Below are positions 1 to 4,963 of a stretch of 5,530 bases of DNA, piece by piece. The stretch spans positions 1 to 5,530 of the forward strand of contig USRP01000039.1 of assembly GCA_900557185.1 (NCBI GenBank). The letters run 5' to 3'. Origin of the DNA: an uncultured Mycoplasmatota bacterium. Its GTDB lineage: Bacteria; Bacillota_I; Bacilli_A; RF39; UBA660. Position 1 is the first letter of the stretch, and each line of letters starts with the position of its first letter. A program made the translations under genes and the position numbers. Under the pieces are notes generated by a model. That model worked only from the letters and a program-made list of their open reading frames with translations, was not told where the DNA came from and ran no database searches.

Positions 1-6
1 CTTAAT

Positions 7-40
7 AACCTTGTTTTGATGAAAACAAGGTTTTCTTTTT
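7..40 (+). terminator. Rho-independent terminator of an upstream gene
   Basis: An 11-bp perfect stem (AACCTTGTTTT at 7-17 pairs with AAAACAAGGTT at 22-32) closes a GATG tetraloop and is followed by a T-rich tract to 40. The opposite strand has no T-tail beyond the stem, so it points along the plus strand. It ends a transcription unit lying before the window and insulates the lipoprotein gene that follows. Confidence 0.88.
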
Positions 41-94
41 CGGAGACTAGGAATTTTTCTTAAAACGTTATACAATAAAGGAAGGTGATGTAGA

Positions 95-622
95 ATGAAA
101 AAGTGGATGATTTTATTATTGTGTTTTGTTACACTTTTTAGTGTAAGATGTACTAACCAAGAAGAAGAAACTTCTTTGGTGGAAGATGGAGCTTTTTTAT
201 TTGTGTATGATAATATGGTGTTTCCTTTGGGTGATGTTTTTTTGAAAGATACTTATGGAGATGTTTTAAAAATTGATACAGAGAAGGGGAGAGAAGATAC
301 TCAGAAAAGAACTTATACTTATGAGCATTACGAAGTTGTTACGTATTTAGTAGAGGATTTAGAACGTATTTATCAAGTTACTTTATTGGATGATCAAGTT
401 TCTACTATGGAGGGTGTGAAAGTATCTGATACGGTAGATAGAATGTTGCAAGTTTATGGAGAGAACTATCAAGTTAGAAATGATGGTTATGAATATTTTC
501 GCGGAGATACCTCGTTAATGTTCTATGTCAATGACTCTTCTATTACTAAGATAGAGTATCGTTATCAGGTAGAAACAAGTTTTGATGATGTGGAAGATAG
601 TAATCTTCATTTTAATTTTTAA
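95..622 (+). CDS. Small exported protein, probable lipoprotein, function unknown
   Basis: A 175-residue protein. The ATG at 95 is preceded by a GGAAGGTGATG Shine-Dalgarno tract ending about 4 nt upstream. Residues 1-18 form a signal peptide: two lysines, a hydrophobic core, then Cys19 followed by an acidic, hydrophilic stretch (TNQEEET). This is the layout of a lipoprotein anchored to the outer face of the membrane. The lipobox is unusual (S16-V17-R18-C19): arginine directly before the cysteine is atypical, so lipidation is likely but not certain. The mature part looks like two related units of about 55 residues, roughly 40-98 and 106-160. Each has a G/S-D turn, a helix ending in YG, a Y-x-Y strand and further aromatic strands, loosely like small BamE/SmpA-type folds. 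The segment EGVKVSDTVDRMLQVYG (106-122) is the best family marker and resembles small lipoproteins I recall from gut Firmicutes. No catalytic motif is visible. It appears monocistronic, between the terminator at 7-40 and one now split by the IS. Confidence 0.85.
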   Translation: MKKWMILLLCFVTLFSVRCTNQEEETSLVEDGAFLFVYDNMVFPLGDVFLKDTYGDVLKIDTEKGREDTQKRTYTYEHYEVVTYLVEDLERIYQVTLLDDQVSTMEGVKVSDTVDRMLQVYGENYQVRNDGYEYFRGDTSLMFYVNDSSITKIEYRYQVETSFDDVEDSNLHFNF

Positions 623-640
623 TTTTATGATGAGTTTTTT

Positions 641-650
641 AAAAAAGTGA
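641..650 (+). other. Orphaned left arm of the IS-split terminator
   Basis: AAAAAAGTGA lies 19 nt after the lipoprotein stop codon and abuts the left end of the IS. It matches the start of the hairpin arm at 2455-2464. Its pairing partner (2472-2483) is now about 1.8 kb away, so no hairpin forms here. The lipoprotein gene therefore has no terminator of its own immediately downstream. Confidence 0.7.
643..650. repeat. Left 8-bp target-site duplication of the IS66 element
   Basis: AAAAGTGA sits directly outside the left inverted repeat and is identical to 2455-2462 directly outside the right one. Eight bases is the duplication length known for the IS66 family. Confidence 0.95.
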
Positions 651-663
651 GTAACTATTCACA
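651..663 (+). repeat. Left terminal inverted repeat (IRL) of the IS66 element
   Basis: GTAACTATTCACA is the exact reverse complement of 2442-2454. Identity with the right end stops after base 13. Such ends are the presumed binding and cleavage sites of the transposase. Confidence 0.95.
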
Positions 664-701
664 GGTATTGACAAAAAAAGGATAAGTAAATGTTGATAAG
701 T

Positions 702-761
702 AAAGAAATTTAGGGGAGTTATCCACAAAATGCAAAGACCCTCTTGAAATTTCTTTTTTTT
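702..761 (+). terminator. Terminator-like hairpin inside the IS, upstream of tnpC
   Basis: AAAGAAATTT (702-711) pairs perfectly with AAATTTCTTT (747-756). A second helix, GGGAG (714-718) with CTCTT (741-745), includes two G-U pairs and is separated from the first by a small AG/G internal loop. The apical loop is 22 nt. The T-run at 754-761 follows or overlaps the right arm. It probably stops transcripts entering from the lipoprotein gene, a known way that insertion sequences protect their transposase from external activation. The outer stem is A/T-rich, so its strength is uncertain, and it could act as a structured leader instead. Confidence 0.5.
719..727 (+). promoter_or_regulatory. Perfect DnaA-box 9-mer in the left end of the IS
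   Basis: TTATCCACA equals the strict consensus DnaA box. It lies 68 bp inside the IS left end, in the loop of the hairpin at 702-761. The match is exact, but a function is inference: a single 9-mer can occur by chance. Tn5/IS50 offers a precedent for a DnaA box near a transposon end. Confidence 0.35.
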
Positions 762-781
762 ATGTCATACTTAAGAAAATC

Positions 782-788
782 GGAGGTG
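782..788 (+). promoter_or_regulatory. Ribosome binding site that sets the tnpC start
   Basis: GGAGGTG lies 6 nt before the ATG at 795. It settles the start codon in favour of 795. The in-frame TTG at 744 has no comparable site and sits inside the hairpin arm. Confidence 0.85.
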
Positions 789-794
789 CATGTT

Positions 795-2411
795 ATGGCA
801 GAAACATCCTTAGCAAGATTGCAAAAGCAAGTGACAAAATATGAACAACGAATTATAAAATTAGAAGATGCACTCGCTCAAGAACGAGAAGAAAAACAAC
901 TTTATAAATTAAGATATGAGCAATTACAAAAGAATTTTGATGATAAAGTAGAAGAAATCGTGAAAAAAGCAGTAGCCAAAGCGGTGGAAGAAGTAAAAAA
1001 AGGATACGAAAAAGAAATCGAAAAACGAGAACAACGAATCTTTGAATTAGAAAACAGATTAAATATCAATAGCAGTAATTCTAGTTTACCAAGTAGCATG
1101 AATCCACTTTATCAAGAAAAAATATGCAATTCCAGAGAAAAATCTAATAAAAGCAAAGGAGGACAATTTGGTCATAAAAAGCATCAGCTAGAACCATTTC
1201 AAGAAGAAGAAATCACAGAACATATAGAACATAAGCAAAATACTTGTCCGAATTGTATGTGCCAGCATCTAGAAAAAATAGAAAAAAAAATAAGAGATGA
1301 GTTGGATTTTAGAGTTGTAGTTGAAAAGAAAAGACATCTTTTTTATGTTTATAGATGTCCGGATTGTGGAGCAATCATAGAAAGCAAGATTCCCTTAAAT
1401 CTTCATGCACCGAATCAATATGGAGCGAATACAAAAGCTATGATATTATCCTTAGCAGATTTAGGGTTCGTATCATATAACCGAAGCAGAAAATTCATAT
1501 ATGGAATGAGCAATCAAGAGATTAATCCAAGTGAAGGATATATGGTAAAATTACAAAGAAATGCAGCAAAACAACTAGAAGATTTTTTATTTGATGCCAA
1601 AGAGGAAATATTAAAATCAAAACAAGTAGGATGGGATGATACAGTCATAGCGATTGCCGATAAAGACAAAGCTTGTTTAAGAGTCTATACGAATGGCAAT
1701 ATTGCATTATATAAAGCTCATATGTCTAAAGATACAACAGGAATGGATGAAGATGCAATCCTCCAAAACTTGCCAAAAGACACCATTGTAATCCACGATC
1801 ATCTTTTGCACAATTATTGTGACGAGTACCAATATCAAAATGCAGAATGCAATGCTCATATCAGTCGAAAAGCAAAGAGTGTCAAAGAAACAACGAGTCA
1901 CAAGTGGGCAGAAGAATTTCTCACATTTCAAAAAGAAATTTATATTCGAAGGGAGGAAAATATTAAGAAAAAAATAACAAGTTTTACAACAAAAGAACTA
2001 AAAGAAATATGGAAACGATACGATGACATTATAGAAGAAGGATTGATAGAGTGCGAACAATTCAAACATAAATTTGAATATGAAAAAGAAGAAAATCTTT
2101 TAGAATTTCTAAGAGATTTTAAAGAGAGTATCTTATTTTGGGTAAAAGATTATACTGTTTCATATTCAAATAATTTATGTGAGACATTACTTCGATTTAC
2201 AAAATCCAAAATGAAAATAAGTTATCGATTCCAAAGTTTAGAAAATGCTCGAAGTTTTGCAGCAATCCATACTTACACAGAAACTTGTGGAAGGTTTGGA
2301 AAGAACAAGTACGAAGCATTATCTAGATTAATGAAAGGAGACCCTTACACCATATCAGGATTAATCAAAGAGAAGATGCAATCAGAAAACCAAAAAAACA
2401 ATCAAAACTGA
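795..2411 (+). CDS. tnpC: IS66-family transposase (TnpC, DDE type)
   Basis: A 538-residue enzyme that catalyses DNA cleavage and strand transfer of its own IS. Residues 1 to about 90 form a long charged coiled coil, followed by the Asn/Ser-rich NSSNSSLPSS segment (92-101) typical of IS66 transposases and a basic GGQFGHKKH motif near 122-130. A zinc ribbon follows, with cysteine pairs C151/C154 and C188/C191. The DDE catalytic domain shows D281 in the WDDT motif, D335 in VIHDHLLHNY, and E463 in NNLCETLLRF. The conserved C352-x2-H355 (CNAHISRK) lies between the second Asp and the Glu. The C-terminal YRFQSLENARSFAAIHTYTET segment also matches the family. Length and all key residues look intact, with no frameshift or internal stop. 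The start at 795 follows a GGAGGTG site; an in-frame TTG at 744 would add 17 unlikely residues. No TnpA or TnpB partner is present, as in ISBst12-type elements. Position 2 of the first motif is Asp where many family members have Glu (DET); I do not take this as inactivating. Confidence 0.95.
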   Translation: MAETSLARLQKQVTKYEQRIIKLEDALAQEREEKQLYKLRYEQLQKNFDDKVEEIVKKAVAKAVEEVKKGYEKEIEKREQRIFELENRLNINSSNSSLPSSMNPLYQEKICNSREKSNKSKGGQFGHKKHQLEPFQEEEITEHIEHKQNTCPNCMCQHLEKIEKKIRDELDFRVVVEKKRHLFYVYRCPDCGAIIESKIPLNLHAPNQYGANTKAMILSLADLGFVSYNRSRKFIYGMSNQEINPSEGYMVKLQRNAAKQLEDFLFDAKEEILKSKQVGWDDTVIAIADKDKACLRVYTNGNIALYKAHMSKDTTGMDEDAILQNLPKDTIVIHDHLLHNYCDEYQYQNAECNAHISRKAKSVKETTSHKWAEEFLTFQKEIYIRREENIKKKITSFTTKELKEIWKRYDDIIEEGLIECEQFKHKFEYEKEENLLEFLRDFKESILFWVKDYTVSYSNNLCETLLRFTKSKMKISYRFQSLENARSFAAIHTYTETCGRFGKNKYEALSRLMKGDPYTISGLIKEKMQSENQKNNQN

Positions 2412-2441
2412 TTGCCTTTTGCCGTGCTCTGAATTTAAAGG

Positions 2442-2454
2442 TGTGAATAGTTAC
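2442..2454 (-). repeat. Right terminal inverted repeat (IRR) of the IS66 element
   Basis: TGTGAATAGTTAC is the exact reverse complement of the 13 bp at 651-663 and starts 31 nt after the tnpC stop codon. The following base begins the target duplication. Confidence 0.95.
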
Positions 2455-2462
2455 AAAAGTGA
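2455..2462. repeat. Right 8-bp target-site duplication of the IS66 element
   Basis: AAAAGTGA is identical to 643-650. It also forms most of the left arm of the hairpin terminator at 2455-2484. Confidence 0.95.
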
Positions 2463-2484
2463 AATGTAAAGTTTCGCTTTTTTC
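2455..2484 (+). terminator. Hairpin terminator regenerated at the IS right junction
   Basis: AAAAGTGAAA (2455-2464) pairs with TTTCGCTTTT (2472-2481) across a 7-nt loop, with one T-G wobble. Two more Ts follow. Before insertion the stem would have been 12 bp, because A641 and A642 would pair with T2483 and T2482. It probably served the lipoprotein gene and, being nearly symmetric, might work in both directions. It now lies just beyond tnpC and should end IS transcripts before the tetR promoter, whose -35 box begins 1 nt later. Confidence 0.7.
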
Positions 2485-2513
2485 TTGACTTATGACACGA
2501 TGTCATATATACT
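2485..2513 (+). promoter_or_regulatory. Sigma-A-type promoter of the tetR-ABC operon
   Basis: A TTGACT -35 box (2485-2490) and a TATACT -10 box (2508-2513) are separated by exactly 17 bp. Each differs from consensus by one base. Initiation is expected near 2520, giving a leader of about 58 nt. Operators occupy the spacer and the start region, so it is probably strong but repressed. Confidence 0.85.
2491..2507. promoter_or_regulatory. Operator O1: 17-bp palindrome filling the promoter spacer
   Basis: TATGACA-CGA-TGTCATA is a perfect 7-3-7 palindrome occupying exactly the 17 bp between the -35 and -10 boxes. Protein bound here would exclude RNA polymerase. Position and symmetry fit a dimeric TetR-family repressor, most simply the one encoded 71 bp downstream. 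Confidence 0.8.
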
Positions 2514-2519
2514 GTTGGT

Positions 2520-2536
2520 TGTGACACACTGTCACA
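2520..2536. promoter_or_regulatory. Operator O2: second 17-bp palindrome at the transcription start
   Basis: TGTGACA-CAC-TGTCACA is a perfect 7-3-7 palindrome sharing the TGACA-N3-TGTCA core with O1. The centres are 29 bp apart, a little under three helical turns. It covers the predicted start of transcription, so it should add to repression and may allow side-by-side binding of two dimers. Confidence 0.8.
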
Positions 2537-2577
2537 TTTTGCGTGCGAGTGAATAGAATAGTAATTGGAGGTGTTGT

Positions 2578-3189
2578 ATGCCTAAGAAAACTTTTTATAA
2601 TTTGCCGGAAGAGAAACGGAATAAAATTATAGAAGCTGCAAAGGAAGAATTTTCTAGAGTTCCAGTTCATGAAGCTTCGATAAAAAATATTGTAGAGAAC
2701 AGTGGTATTGCACGGGGAAGTTTTTATCAATATTTTGATTCGAAAGAAGATTTATTTGATGTTGTCTTTGAAGAGCTCGGAAAATTTAAAGAGTATATTT
2801 CTAAACAGTTAGAACAAGAAAAAATTGATTTATTTGACTTTAATACGTCGATTTATACTTATTTGATTCGTAAGTTAAGAAAAAAGGAAAATGTGAATTT
2901 TGCGAAAGAAGTTTTTCGAAATGTAAAAGTTTCTGAGATTGATTATCTTAGGTTATCTAAGGATAAAGAAGCAATGCCAGCTCCTTTAGAGTCAGATGAG
3001 TTTATAGGAAAAGTAGACTGTTCGTTATTAAATATTGAAGGAGAAGAGAATATTAGAAGATTAAATCGAATTTTATTCTTTATTACACGCGGGATGCTTG
3101 CAACTAGTTTTCAATATAAAACAACGAAGGAAGCAGAGGAAGAATATCGAAGTACAATCGATTTCTTAAAAGAAAAATTTAGTAAATAG
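2578..3189 (+). CDS. TetR/AcrR-family transcriptional regulator
   Basis: A 203-residue protein of usual TetR length, probably the ligand-responsive repressor of this operon. The N-terminal DNA-binding domain covers about residues 10-60. It has a first helix (EEKRNKIIEAAKEEFSR), then a helix-turn-helix (ASIKNIVENSGIARGSFYQYF, 33-53), ending in the FYQYFDSKEDLF stretch typical of the family. Residues from about 70 form a helical ligand-binding and dimerisation domain that I cannot assign to a substrate class. The ATG at 2578 follows GGAGGTG (2567-2573), and the MPKKTFYNLP opening is normal for the family, so the start is secure. The gene is first in an operon: the ABC gene begins 13 nt after its stop. 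Two perfect palindromes in its promoter point to autorepression and, by the same promoter, control of the exporter. The inducer is unknown; a drug, peptide or toxic metabolite that is also exported would be the usual logic. Confidence 0.93.
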   Translation: MPKKTFYNLPEEKRNKIIEAAKEEFSRVPVHEASIKNIVENSGIARGSFYQYFDSKEDLFDVVFEELGKFKEYISKQLEQEKIDLFDFNTSIYTYLIRKLRKKENVNFAKEVFRNVKVSEIDYLRLSKDKEAMPAPLESDEFIGKVDCSLLNIEGEENIRRLNRILFFITRGMLATSFQYKTTKEAEEEYRSTIDFLKEKFSK

Positions 3190-3202
3190 AAAGGATGAAT
3201 GT

Positions 3203-4963
3203 ATGTTAAAATTACTGAAAGGTTTTACAAAAAAAGATTGGCTAACTATTTTAGTTGGAATTGTATTTATTGTGGCACAAGTTTGGTTGGATTTAAAACT
3301 ACCAGATTATATGTCTAGGATTACGGTTTTAGTGCAAACAGAAGGTAGTGCGATGAGTGATATTGTTATGCAAGGAGTTTATATGCTTTTGTGTGCATTT
3401 GGGTCTTTGGTGTTTGCTGTCATTACTGGTTATTTGATGGCATCACTTTCTTCTAATTTTTCTATGACAATTCGAGAAAAGTTATTTAAGAAGGTAGAAA
3501 ATTTAGCCATCCAAGATATTAAGAAGTTTTCTACAAGTAGTTTAATTACTAGAACAACAAACGATGTGACACAGATTCAGATGCTTATTGCGATGGGGTT
3601 ACAGCTTCTTATTAAAGCACCGATTACAGCAGTTTGGGCCGTGACGAAAATCTTGAATAAGGGATGGCAATGGAGTGCTGTGACTGGTGTTGCAGTGGTA
3701 ATTTTATTGTCTACTATCGCGATTATTATGGCTCTTGTATTACCTAAGTTTAAGATTGTTCAAAAGTTAATTGACCGAGTAAATGGTGTTACAAGAGAAA
3801 ATTTAACTGGTATTCGTGTTGTTAGAGCATTTAATGCTGAAAAGTATCAGGAAGATAAATTTGAAGGGGTCAATCAAAATTTGACCAATTTACAATTATC
3901 AAATCAATATAAGTTTTCGTTTATGCAACCTGTTATGTATTTAGTAATGTATTCTCTTACTTTGTTAATCTATTTTATTGGTGCTTACTTAATTCGTGAT
4001 GCGATGATGGTAGAGAAGTTAACGTTATTTAGTAACATGGTAGTGTTCTCTTCTTACGCAATGCAAGTCATTATGTCTTTCTTAATGCTAGCTGTGATAT
4101 TTATGCTTTTACCAAGAGCAGATGTTTCCGCAAAACGTATTAATGAGGTTTTAGATACTGATTTTGCCATTGATGAAGGTGAATTTGATGGTAAGACGAA
4201 AGAGGCTGGAACCATTGAGTTTAAGAATGTATCGTTTAGATATCCGGATGCTGAGGAATATTTGCTTGAGAATATTTCCTTTAAGGCTAATAAAGGAGAA
4301 ACTGTGGCGATTATTGGTTCCACTGGTTCTGGAAAGAGTACCCTTATTAATTTGATTCCAAGATTTTATGATGTAACAGACGGGGAAGTATTAGTTGATG
4401 GAGTCAATGTCAAGGATTATACTTTGGAAGCTTTAAATAATAAGCTTGGTTATGTTTCTCAAAAAGCTGTCTTATTCCAAGGAACGATCCGCAGTAATAT
4501 TACTTATGGAGATAATGGAAAAGAAGAAGTAAGTGAAGAGAAGATGGAAGAAGCTTTAAGAGTTTCACAAGCAAAAGAATTTGTAGATAAACTTGATGAT
4601 GGAGTGGACTCTCATGTAGCTCAATCAGGCACAAACTATTCTGGTGGTCAAAAACAAAGAATTTCTATTGCTAGAGCGATTGCAAGAGATCCAGAAATTT
4701 ATATTTTTGATGACTCTTTTTCCGCTTTGGATTATAAAACAGATGCTCGTCTTCGTCATGAACTTAAAAAGTATGCGCATGATGCCACGATGGTAATTGT
4801 TGCTCAACGTATTGGAACGATTATGAATGCTGATAAGATTATCGTTTTAGATGACGGGAAGTGTGTCGGTATGGGAACTCACAAAGAGTTATTAAAGAAT
4901 TGTGATGTCTATAAGCAAATTGCTTTATCACAAGTATCAGAGGAGGAACTTTCTAATGCATAG
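3203..4963 (+). CDS. ABC exporter half-transporter with degenerate ATP site (multidrug type)
   Basis: A 586-residue half-transporter: an N-terminal membrane domain fused to a C-terminal ATPase. Six hydrophobic helices lie near residues 13-33, 53-77, 128-150, 157-180, 240-265 and 276-304. The coupling-region sequence GIRVVRAFNAEKYQ (203-216) is typical of type IV (B-type) exporters. The nucleotide-binding domain starts around 336. It has Walker A GSTGSGKST (372-380, K378), Q-loop Q420, signature YSGGQ (479-483), Walker B IYIFDD (499-504) and the SALD D-loop (507-510). Two positions depart from consensus. The catalytic Glu after Walker B is Asp (D504), and the switch His is Gln (Q535 in VAQRIGTI). 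These changes mark the subunit that supplies the non-catalytic ATP site in heterodimeric exporters such as TM287/288 and BmrCD. A partner with an intact site is therefore expected, and a second ABC gene follows with an 8-nt overlap. The start at 3203 has AAAGGATG upstream. The substrate is not readable from sequence; drug or peptide export is inferred from family and TetR context. Confidence 0.95.
   Translation: MLKLLKGFTKKDWLTILVGIVFIVAQVWLDLKLPDYMSRITVLVQTEGSAMSDIVMQGVYMLLCAFGSLVFAVITGYLMASLSSNFSMTIREKLFKKVENLAIQDIKKFSTSSLITRTTNDVTQIQMLIAMGLQLLIKAPITAVWAVTKILNKGWQWSAVTGVAVVILLSTIAIIMALVLPKFKIVQKLIDRVNGVTRENLTGIRVVRAFNAEKYQEDKFEGVNQNLTNLQLSNQYKFSFMQPVMYLVMYSLTLLIYFIGAYLIRDAMMVEKLTLFSNMVVFSSYAMQVIMSFLMLAVIFMLLPRADVSAKRINEVLDTDFAIDEGEFDGKTKEAGTIEFKNVSFRYPDAEEYLLENISFKANKGETVAIIGSTGSGKSTLINLIPRFYDVTDGEVLVDGVNVKDYTLEALNNKLGYVSQKAVLFQGTIRSNITYGDNGKEEVSEEKMEEALRVSQAKEFVDKLDDGVDSHVAQSGTNYSGGQKQRISIARAIARDPEIYIFDDSFSALDYKTDARLRHELKKYAHDATMVIVAQRIGTIMNADKIIVLDDGKCVGMGTHKELLKNCDVYKQIALSQVSEEELSNA
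4940..4946 (+). promoter_or_regulatory. Ribosome binding site of the second ABC gene, inside the first
   Basis: GAGGAGG lies in the last codons of the first ABC gene, 9 nt before the ATG at 4956. Together with the 8-nt overlap (ATGCATAG) it suggests coupled translation and equal amounts of the two subunits. Confidence 0.75.

Larger units (their letters stand above)
651..2454 (+). mobile_element. Complete IS66-family insertion sequence, ISBst12-like (tnpC only)
   Basis: A 1,804-bp element. It is bounded by 13-bp perfect inverted repeats (GTAACTATTCACA inward at both ends) and flanked by an identical 8-bp direct repeat, AAAAGTGA. The GTAA terminus and 8-bp duplication are IS66-family hallmarks. 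It carries one intact transposase gene of TnpC type. The tnpA and tnpB genes of the larger, about 2.5-kb IS66 elements are absent, which fits the single-gene ISBst12 subgroup. The coding strand of the IS is clearly A-rich, whereas the neighbouring genes are T-rich on theirs, consistent with acquired DNA. Intact ends, perfect duplication and an unbroken gene suggest a fairly recent and possibly still active insertion. It interrupts a terminator and no protein-coding gene. Confidence 0.95.

Noticed and set aside
48..76. Promoter for the lipoprotein gene (TACAAT at 71-76)
   Set aside because: The -10 match is good, but the -35 position (TAGGAA) is poor and the start would fall inside the ribosome binding site. 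A promoter must exist in or near 41-80, but I cannot place it.
635..646. TTTTTTAAAAAA palindrome before the IS
   Set aside because: It has no loop and consists of A/T only. It is best seen as the edge of the split terminator arm.
730..747. Five-codon leader peptide (MQRPS, stop) within the tnpC leader hairpin
   Set aside because: AGGGGAG lies 11 nt upstream, which is too far to be convincing. Such a short frame arises easily by chance, and no run of control codons is present.
744..794. TTG start for the transposase, adding 17 residues
   Set aside because: No Shine-Dalgarno site precedes it and it lies in the right arm of the leader hairpin. The added residues (MKFLFFMSYL...) do not look like IS66, and ATG 795 has an ideal GGAGGTG site.
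902..1099. Minus-strand reading frame opposite the transposase coiled coil (65 codons)
   Set aside because: It is an antisense shadow of A-rich coding sequence, giving a Ser/Phe/Leu-rich product with no domain. The same applies to minus-strand frames at 1707-1931, 2503-2730, 4054-4323 and 4625-4807.
2514..2577. Riboswitch or ribosome-mediated attenuator in the tetR-operon leader, as in BmrCD-type control
   Set aside because: The leader is only about 58 nt, contains the O2 palindrome, and shows no leader peptide or terminator. DNA-level repression explains the symmetry better.
4164..4355. Plus-strand out-of-frame reading frame inside the first ABC gene
   Set aside because: It overlaps the conserved Walker A region in another frame. 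The product is a low-complexity Leu/Arg-rich shadow without its own start context.
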